DNA from: an uncultured Spirochaetaceae bacterium
Lineage (GTDB): Bacteria; Spirochaetota; Spirochaetia; Treponematales; Treponemataceae
Length of the DNA: 6,118 bases
NCBI GenBank assembly: GCA_937875245.1
Contig: CALNCH010000239.1
Location: 1-6,118 of the forward strand
Reading direction: 5' to 3'
Position 1 is the first letter of the stretch; each line of letters begins with the position of its first letter. The position numbers and the translations under genes are program-made. A model generated the notes under the pieces. It saw nothing but the letters and a program-made list of their open reading frames with translations, was not told the DNA's origin and made no database searches. This document shows positions 1-6,118 of this stretch, piece by piece.

Positions 1-909
1 CTAGAGCAAAATCAAATTGAGAAAATTGTACCAGAAATAGCTTCTGTTCGGAGCGTATCTCCTGAAGAAGCAACCCTTATATTTGCAGAATTCAAATCCT
101 TATTACAAAAGAGTAGGGATACTGGTGGAGTAGATACAGCTCGAAGTATTTTAGAAAAAGCTTTTGGCCCAGAAAAAGCCTCCTCTTTTATTGAAAAAAC
201 AGTTCCCTATCCAGAAGGTAAGCCTTTTGAATATTTACAAGAAATTGAAGGGGAACGATTATACTTTTTATTAAAAGATGAAAGTGCTCCCATGCAAGCC
301 TTAGTTTTATCTCGTCTAAAACCTACCTTAGCAGCTGATACTATAAATCGTTTTTCTCCAGAGCAAAAAAAAGAAGTAATTATTAGACTTGCGAAGTTAC
401 CTGCTATGAATCCAGATGTAGTTCGCCGGGTAGATCATGCTATGCATGAAAAATATCTTGCTTTTGATACCACAAAAACTGATTCCATTGATGGAAGAGG
501 TGCATTAGTTGAGATTCTTAGAAAAATGGATGCAGGTTCAGAACAAGAAATTTTAAGAACCTTAGGGGAAAGTGATCCAGACCTAGGTCACAATTTGAGA
601 GAACGATTGTTTACCATAGATGATGTCGTAAATGCCGAGGATAGGTTTATCCAACACAAATTGCAAACCATGGAAGATGGAGATATTGCCTTATTAATTT
701 CAGATAAAACAGAGTTATTTAGGAAAAAAATTTTGTCCAATGTATCAAAAGGCCGGGGTGATATCATTTTAGAGGAAGAAGAATTACGAAAACCTATCCT
801 AAAACGGGATTGTGATCAAATTACTAATAGCTTTTTTAGTACATTACGGAGAGCATGGGAAGAAGGAAAGCTAATAATTTCTGGTAGAGATGGTGACATC
901 TACGTATAA
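1..909 (+). CDS. fliG: Flagellar motor switch protein FliG, FliG1-like paralogue (5' end outside window)
   Basis: FliG builds the rotor ring between the MS ring (FliF) and FliM, and its C-terminal domain meets the stator. The frame is open from base 1 to a TAA at 907-909, giving 302 residues. No start fits, so I judge roughly 40 N-terminal residues to be missing. Window residues ~1-69 match FliG_N (SPEEATLIFAEFK, then ARSILEKAFGPEKA). Residues ~80-160 match the middle domain, and ~165-302 match FliG_C, including LFTIDDV where the family has MFVFEDI and a final GDIYV like the GEDTYV end of E. coli FliG. The family EHPQ motif is changed to ESAPMQ (94-99). Several torque-helix charges appear altered: the E. 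coli D288/D289 pair aligns with Glu in E258-E261, but the K264 and R281 positions look non-basic. That divergence fits spirochaete FliG1, the second paralogue, better than the main motor FliG2. It is followed after 18 bases by the peptidase gene. Confidence 0.9.
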   Translation, partial: LEQNQIEKIVPEIASVRSVSPEEATLIFAEFKSLLQKSRDTGGVDTARSILEKAFGPEKASSFIEKTVPYPEGKPFEYLQEIEGERLYFLLKDESAPMQALVLSRLKPTLAADTINRFSPEQKKEVIIRLAKLPAMNPDVVRRVDHAMHEKYLAFDTTKTDSIDGRGALVEILRKMDAGSEQEILRTLGESDPDLGHNLRERLFTIDDVVNAEDRFIQHKLQTMEDGDIALLISDKTELFRKKILSNVSKGRGDIILEEEELRKPILKRDCDQITNSFFSTLRRAWEEGKLIISGRDGDIYV

Positions 910-927
910 AATCAGTATATTTTAATA

Positions 928-1181
928 ATGCTTAAAATTAACTCGATATACAAAGGCTGGAAGGTTTTAGATTTACAAGCTTTACCAGATTATAAATCCA
1001 CTGGAATTCATTTACGCCATGAAAAAACAGGAATGGAAATATTTCATCTTTTCTGTGATGACGAAGAAAATCTTTTTGCTTTTGCATTTAAAACATTACC
1101 AAAAGATTCTACGGGAGTAGCTCATATTTTAGAGCATTCTGTTTTGTGTGGTTCCAAAAAGTATCCTTTAAAAGACCCTTT

Positions 1182-1191
<10 letters not shown>
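928..1191 (+). CDS. M16C peptidase fragment 1: N-terminus with HxxEH zinc motif
   Basis: If the ribosome does not shift, translation from the ATG at 928 gives 87 residues and stops at TAA 1189-1191. The fragment holds the start of catalytic domain 1, including HILEH (residues 66-70) and CGSKKYPLKDP. Family members continue with a phrase like KDPF-(x)-L-(x)2-QSVKTFLNAM. Here that continuation is found in frame 3 from 1182 on, so the two final codons before the stop (Phe-Ser) are out-of-frame residue. Without the third zinc ligand this fragment cannot be an active peptidase. Confidence 0.8.
1176..1182 (+). other. CCCTTTA heptamer at the first frame break, a possible -1 slippery site
   Basis: Read in the incoming frame this is C CCT TTA, which satisfies the X XXY YYZ pattern of -1 ribosomal frameshift sites. 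A -1 slip on it gives ...KDPLIQLNSQSVKTF, the expected family sequence, and avoids the TAA at 1189-1191 two codons further on. The alternative is simple loss of one T from TTTT to TTT (1179-1181), giving KDPFIQL when restored. I see no strong hairpin or internal Shine-Dalgarno stimulator. The best candidate is a weak AAAGT/ACTTT stem at 1198-1213. Bacterial sites usually favour A-rich heptamers, so chance is quite possible. Confidence 0.4.
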
Positions 1192-1853
<662 letters not shown>

Positions 1854-3972
1854 TTAGTTGGATGTTAGGGGAATCAGCAAATACAGAGCTATTTATGGAA
1901 GCAGTTTTATTAGGGGAAATACTATTGGGTCATGATGGTTCACCCTTAATGAAGGCTATGATTGATTCTCATTTAGGAGAAGATGTTGCTCCCAACTGTG
2001 GTTTAGAAGGTGAATTACGTTATTTACTCCTTACAACAGGAATGAGGGGAGTAAAGCAAAAGAATGTACAAAAATTAGAAAAAGTAATTATGCAAACATT
2101 GGAAGATTTGTGCATAACCGGGATTTCTCAGCAAGATATTGATTCCGCAGTGATGTCTGTAGATTTTTCTCATAGAGAAGTACGCCGATCCCATGGTCCT
2201 TATTCTTTAATTTTAATGCGCAGAATCTTAAGAGGATGGTTAAACGGAAGTACACCCTTTGAACCTTTAAAATCTCGGGAAGTATTTACTCAGTTAAAAG
2301 AAAAAATTACTACTGAATATGTAACAGGCCTTATAAAAAAACTCTTACTTGATAATAATCATCGCATGAGATTGACGGTTATTCCTTCTGCTGAGTATGA
2401 TAAAAAAAGAGCAGCTTTAGATAAAAAAATTGTGGATAAATGTTCATTATCTCTTGTAGAAATAGAAAAACAACAAAAAGTGTTACAAGATTTTCAACAA
2501 AAAACAGATATTGAACAGCGAAATTTGATTCCCCATTTACGACCTTGTCAATTACAAGAAAAAGTTGATGTGATAAAATCAGAAAAAACAGAAATAAACA
2601 CAGTTCCTGTATTTATTCATAACGAAGCGACCAATGGTATCGGTTATGTGGAGCTAGGAATCCCAGTTGATACACTACCTTTAAAATATTTGAAATACCT
2701 ACCATTTTTTGCTACCACTGCAACCAATTTAGGTTTCGATGGTATAAATTGGGCAGACTCTGCGGCCTATTCTGCTAAAACGGCCGGAGGTATGGGGGCT
2801 AGCCTTTTTACTTCTTCACCAACAAAAATGTCCTTAGAAAAAGAGAGGGACAATCCTTTATTGGGCCGCAGTTGGCTTTTCTATCGAGTAAAGTTTTTGG
2901 AAGAGAAAACAAAAGAAGCTATTGAAATGCTTTTTAAATGTATACTTACTTCTGACTTTTCAGATACGCAACGCATTGCAGATTTATTAATTGAATATAA
3001 AAATGATTTAGAAGCTTCTCTTATTCCTAATGGAAATGATTATATGGCATCTAGAACTTCCTGTACGGTAACTCCTTCTAAAGCTATTGATGAAATATGG
3101 AATGGGTTATCTCAAATTTATGAACTACGAAGTTTTTCAGAGCAAAATATACAAAATGTATGTTCTATGCTAAAAGAAATTAAAAATTGTGTATTGCAAC
3201 AAGGCCTAGTTATTAATATTACAGGGGATGATAGCACTTTGCTTACTATAAAAGAACAGTTAGCAAAGGCACTTAACCAGTATCAAAGCCCAGAATTTAA
3301 AAGTACAATTCCTTCAAAACCTTTTATTAATGAAGCTGAAAAAGCAAAATGGACAGAAGAGCTCTACAAAATGACTGAGTTACCAGGTCAACACCTTAGG
3401 GAAGTCAGTAAGGTTCTTTTTAAGACTAATACCCAGGTTGGATTTGCTGCCGCTTCTTTTCCTTCAGCATCTTTTGGCGATAAAGAGTCTGTATATGAAA
3501 GTATTTTTGCTCACTGGTTTACCAATACAGTGCTTTGGGAACAAATACGAACCGTAGGCGGAGCTTATGGTGCTTTTTGTTTTCCTGATTCAATAGAAAA
3601 TTGTTTTACCTTTGCAACGTACCGAGATCCAGAACCAGAGCGTTCGTTAGAAACCTATAAAAGGTGTCTTTCTGAGGCAGGAAATCATCTTCTTGACATT
3701 GATAGTTTTGAACGAGTTATTACAGGATGTTACAGTAAAGAAGTACAGCCTCGTTCTCCTGCAAGCAGAGGCTTTACTGGTTTTATTCGACAACTCTATG
3801 GAATCTATGATAGCGATAGAGAGGAAAAATTGCATACCCTTCTTACTACCACACCAGAAGATATTCAACGAATTGGACAAAAACTAGGGGAAAAAACTGA
3901 GACAGCAAAAATGGCTCTTCTTTGCAGTAAAAACTCAGATTCTACTGGAAATATTGTAATATTACCTGTATA

Positions 3973-4200
3973 ATGGATAACATGATGAATAAGAAATTAC
4001 TCGAATGTGGTGAAAAACTTAGAAGATTAGTCTCGGATGTACAAGGTGCACCCTATCCTGCCAGTGTAAATGAAGAGTTATATAGTATTTGGTATGAACA
4101 TATCCAACGTGATGCATTAGAAGCTTTTGAATATTTAGATGAGAATTTTCCAAAAGACGATAACAGTGATGTAAAAAATACCATGAGAAATACGTTTTAA
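3973..4200 (+). CDS. Small hypothetical protein, 75 residues, coupled to the peptidase gene
   Basis: I do not recognise this protein. It is charged and probably mostly helical (LLECGEKLRRLVSDV, then YEHIQRDALEAFEYLDENF), with an acidic second half, no signal peptide, no membrane segment and one Cys. The ATG at 3973 shares its A with the peptidase stop (TAATG), which suggests translational coupling. ATGs at 3982 and 3985 are alternatives in the same frame that would shorten it by three or four residues, and none has a clear Shine-Dalgarno sequence. It is the last gene before the terminator. The small size means it could be a conserved lineage-specific protein, but the in-frame coupling and full use of the gap favour a real gene. 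Confidence 0.65.
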   Translation: MDNMMNKKLLECGEKLRRLVSDVQGAPYPASVNEELYSIWYEHIQRDALEAFEYLDENFPKDDNSDVKNTMRNTF

Positions 4201-4216
4201 GTTTTTTTTATTGGTT

Positions 4217-4254
4217 AAAAGCTGGATTCTAAACAGAATTCCAGCTTTTTTTTT
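4217..4254 (+). terminator. Intrinsic terminator after the fliG-peptidase-small protein block
   Basis: AAAAGCTGGATTCT (4217-4230) pairs with AGAATTCCAGCTTTT (4235-4249), a 14-bp stem with one bulged base and an AAAC loop. A run of nine T (4246-4254) follows directly. It begins 17 bases after the small gene's stop and lies upstream of the next gene's promoter, so it separates the two transcription units. Confidence 0.9.
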
Positions 4255-4262
4255 ATTACTAT

Positions 4263-4291
4263 TTGCACTTTGGAATAAATCTGTTTATACT
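4263..4291 (+). promoter_or_regulatory. Candidate sigma70-type promoter for the tocopherol-cyclase-like gene
   Basis: TTGCAC (4263-4268) and TATACT (4286-4291) are separated by 17 bases. The -10 matches the consensus at five of six positions, the -35 at three. It sits just after the terminator, where a new promoter is expected. Transcription would start about seven bases after the -10, close to the ATG at 4298, which would make the mRNA leaderless or nearly so. Confidence 0.5.
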
Positions 4292-4297
4292 GTAACA

Positions 4298-5440
4298 ATG
4301 AGAAGCAGTAAATTTAACTTACGTAAAAATAAAGCCTGGCTTTCAGGTAGTCAAAAAAAGAAAGGATATATTTGGTGGTGGCATAACTTTACCGGATATA
4401 ATTCTATTACCGGTGAACCCAAATCTTTTTTTATTGAATATTTTATAATAAATCCAGATAAATCTCCCAACAATATTGTATATGGTCAGCTCTATGATCA
4501 AAAGAAAAAAAAGTTCATGCCTTCTTATGTTATGGTAAAGGCTGGTACGTGGGGTAGGAGTGCTAAACAAATCCATAATTTTTTCCCCACAAATGAATTA
4601 CGATACAGCAAGAAAAAGTTAGATTTACGAGTGGGGAACCATCTTCTAACGGAAAATGGAACATGCGGATCTGTTCGATTAGAACCTTCTGACGTTCGTA
4701 TGCACCCTGAATATATGAGTGATTCTGGTTTCATGGAATGGAATTTAAAAATTGAAAAAAGTTGCCCATACAATGTTGGTTATGGTACTTCGTGGTTATT
4801 TCGAAAATTAAATGCTTTTGAGATGTATTGGCATGCTCAAGGGGTTAAAACTAAATACAGTGGTACTGTAATTTTAGATGGAATAACCTATATTGTAAAA
4901 CCAGAAACATCTTTTGGATATGCTGATAAAAACTGGGGTCGTGATTTTACCAGTCCTTGGGTGTGGCTTTCTTCTTGTAATTTAGTCAGCGAAATTTCAG
5001 GCAAATATTTAGCCAATACTTGTTTTGATGTAGGTGGAGGCTCTCCCAAAGTTTTTGGTATTACCTTAAAAAATCGATTACTTGCTATGTTTACCTACGA
5101 AGGAATTATCTACGATTTTAACTTTTCCAAATTTTGGAAAAAGTCACAAGTACGCTATTCAATAAAAGAAGGTGAAACTGAATTACACTGGATTGTAAGT
5201 GCTAGTTCAACGAAATACCTTTTAGATATTGACATTTTCTGTAATAAAAATGAGATGCTTTTTGTTAATTACGAATCTCCAAATGGTTTAAAACTCCACA
5301 ACCAGTTATGGAATGGTGGAACCGGTCATGGAGAATTAAAGTTATTCAAAAAGAAGGGTCGAGAGCTAGAACTTATAGAACATGCCCGGGTTGAAAACGG
5401 GGGCTGTGAATATGGGGAATACGATCTTACAGATTTCTAA
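4298..5440 (+). CDS. Tocopherol-cyclase-like protein, function in this organism unknown
   Basis: The 380-residue product resembles the tocopherol cyclase family (lipocalin-like double beta-barrel, as in plant VTE1). Signatures are an N-terminal WWWHNFTGYN (residues 26-35) followed by FFIEYF, the central FGYADKNWGRDFTSPWVW (residues 206-223) that parallels the YAEKNWG segment of plant enzymes, and a C-terminal NGGTGHGELKLF near residue 340. Non-photosynthetic bacteria are not known to make tocopherols, so the substrate is unknown; binding or altering a hydrophobic molecule is an inference. I chose ATG 4298. The frame is also open back to a TTG at 4211, but that would put the terminator hairpin and its T-run into the protein as a false hydrophobic leader (AFFLLLF). 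No signal peptide follows from the ATG start. Its 3' end overlaps the convergent glycosidase gene by 14 bases. Confidence 0.8.
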   Translation: MRSSKFNLRKNKAWLSGSQKKKGYIWWWHNFTGYNSITGEPKSFFIEYFIINPDKSPNNIVYGQLYDQKKKKFMPSYVMVKAGTWGRSAKQIHNFFPTNELRYSKKKLDLRVGNHLLTENGTCGSVRLEPSDVRMHPEYMSDSGFMEWNLKIEKSCPYNVGYGTSWLFRKLNAFEMYWHAQGVKTKYSGTVILDGITYIVKPETSFGYADKNWGRDFTSPWVWLSSCNLVSEISGKYLANTCFDVGGGSPKVFGITLKNRLLAMFTYEGIIYDFNFSKFWKKSQVRYSIKEGETELHWIVSASSTKYLLDIDIFCNKNEMLFVNYESPNGLKLHNQLWNGGTGHGELKLFKKKGRELELIEHARVENGGCEYGEYDLTDF

Positions 5441-6118
5441 TTCCTTTTTCCAGAGAAGGAGATAGGGTATACCCATCATCAGAGTAAAACTTATAGGGGA
5501 CATGATTTTCTGTGTCACCTATAAGAGTTACATTGTTCATGTTCATTTTATCAGTGCTTAATTCAGGTTTTGCCATTGGAATAACAGTACCTTCTCGAAT
5601 AAAAAATACTACTTCATTAATTGGTATAGAGATAAAATAATCACCTTTTTTCATAGCAGTTTGTTCAACGACCTTGCTATCTTTCCAACGAATCAAGATC
5701 ATGTTTTCTGGAAGATATACATATCTTCCTTGGCTATTCTGTTCATAAACGGGGGTAATCATTACTTCATTTCCTATAAGTAATTGATTCTCAGTTCTTA
5801 GCGCTCTTTCATCATTTTCATATTCAAAAGCTAAAGGCTTAAAGTACATGGTATTTGATAAAACAGCTTTCATGTATTCACTGTAAAGGTAGGGAATTAA
5901 TGCATAGCGCAGATTTACTACAGATTTAAAATCTTTAGACATTCCAAATTGATAACATTCTTGAGGCCGAGTACCACAACAGTGATTTCTCATAAGGGGA
6001 GTAAAGACACCTAAGGCTGTCCATCTTAAAACCAAATCACCAGAAGCATCACTACCAAAACCACCAATATCAGCACCAGTATACAAAAAGCCGCACATAT
6101 TCAAAGAGGGCATCATTT
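5427..6118 (-). CDS. Glycoside hydrolase family 31 (alpha-glucosidase type), C-terminal part
   Basis: GH31 enzymes release sugars from the non-reducing ends of alpha-glucans or alpha-xylosides. The 5' part, with the nucleophile Asp (WxDMNE region) and acid/base Asp, lies outside the window. The ATG at 6116 is internal, since MPSLNMCGFLYTGADIGGF is mid-barrel family sequence. Visible hallmarks are GADIGGF, GVFTPLMRNH (the His contacts substrate in relatives), RYALIPYLYSEY, the C-terminal sheet segment EVVFFIREGTVIPMA matching the family VFVRxGSIIP, and KFYSDDGYT matching LYEDDG. The protein ends 14 residues after DDGYT, so it lacks the longer distal beta-domain of many members; short forms exist. 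No signal can be judged. Specificity cannot be assigned from this part. It runs toward the cyclase-like gene and overlaps its stop. Confidence 0.92.
   Translation of the reverse strand, partial: MMPSLNMCGFLYTGADIGGFGSDASGDLVLRWTALGVFTPLMRNHCCGTRPQECYQFGMSKDFKSVVNLRYALIPYLYSEYMKAVLSNTMYFKPLAFEYENDERALRTENQLLIGNEVMITPVYEQNSQGRYVYLPENMILIRWKDSKVVEQTAMKKGDYFISIPINEVVFFIREGTVIPMAKPELSTDKMNMNNVTLIGDTENHVPYKFYSDDGYTLSPSLEKGIRNL
5490..5525. repeat. Inverted repeat near the convergent gene ends
   Basis: CTTATAGGGGACA (5490-5502) and TGTCACCTATAAG (5513-5525) are complementary at 12 of 13 positions with a 10-base spacer. It lies in the 3' part of the glycosidase coding region, 50 bases past the cyclase-like stop. 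As RNA of either strand it could form a hairpin and act as a transcript end or stabiliser for the two converging genes. No long T-run follows on the plus strand, and only TTTT follows on the minus strand, so it is not a standard terminator. Confidence 0.5.

Noticed and set aside
879..912. Possible promoter before the peptidase gene (TATAAAAT at 905)
   Set aside because: The -10 is plausible, but the region about 17 bases upstream has no -35 resemblance, and the 18-base gap suggests co-transcription with fliG.
1146..1181. ATG 1146 as the start of a separate gene
   Set aside because: It is out of frame within the conserved CGSKKYPLKDP segment of the peptidase; true homology in this frame begins only at about 1182.
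3647..3887. Open frames on both strands inside the peptidase gene
   Set aside because: They are shadows of the well-conserved C-terminal peptidase frame and show no family resemblance.
3956..3965. GTAATATTAC palindrome before the small gene
   Set aside because: It is a short AT-rich palindrome expected by chance in this base composition, inside coding sequence.
4211..4297. TTG start at 4211 giving a hydrophobic N-terminus to the cyclase-like protein
   Set aside because: The stretch is the terminator hairpin and its T-run read as protein, and it lies upstream of the likely promoter. ATG 4298 is the better start.
4343..4773. Two minus-strand open frames within the cyclase-like gene
   Set aside because: They are antisense shadows of a recognised family, with no start signal of their own.
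5465..5474. GGGTATACCC palindrome as an operator
   Set aside because: It is a single 10-base palindrome inside the glycosidase coding end, with no promoter nearby.

Overview
The window is AT-rich bacterial DNA. It most likely comes from a spirochaete of the Treponema group. I infer this from a divergent FliG of the spirochaete FliG1 type, an M16C (presequence-protease type) peptidase and a tocopherol-cyclase-like protein whose wording resembles treponemal homologues as I remember them. No database search was possible, so the lineage is an inference.

Layout: (1) 1-909, plus strand, holds most of a fliG-type flagellar switch gene whose 5' end lies outside the window. (2) 928-3973, plus strand, holds a full-length M16C zinc metallopeptidase split into three reading frames by two breaks. 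The first break sits on a CCCTTTA heptamer (1176-1182). The second lies in an uninterrupted run of 24 A (1769-1792). Both breaks need a shift in the same direction (-1, equivalent to one missing base), and the remaining ~1015 codons are open with all active-site residues present. (3) 3973-4200, plus strand, is a 75-codon gene of unknown function that overlaps the peptidase stop by one base. (4) 4217-4254 is a strong intrinsic terminator closing this block. (5) 4263-4291 is a candidate promoter for the next gene. (6) 4298-5440, plus strand, encodes a tocopherol-cyclase-like protein. (7) 5427-6118, minus strand, is the C-terminal part of a GH31 alpha-glucosidase-type glycosidase. It converges on the cyclase-like gene, and their ends overlap by 14 bases.

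The first three genes are tightly packed in one orientation (gaps of 18 and -1 bases) and probably form one transcription unit ending at the terminator. Flagellar switch, peptide-degrading protease and small protein share no obvious pathway. The cyclase-like gene and the glycosidase gene are separate units. No RNA gene, CRISPR array, insertion sequence or stretch of more than 300 gene-free bases was seen. The most interesting point is the twice-shifted peptidase gene with its A24 tract. It could be a recoded or slippage-rescued gene, a phase-variable gene, a young pseudogene or an assembly error, and the sequence alone does not decide between these.
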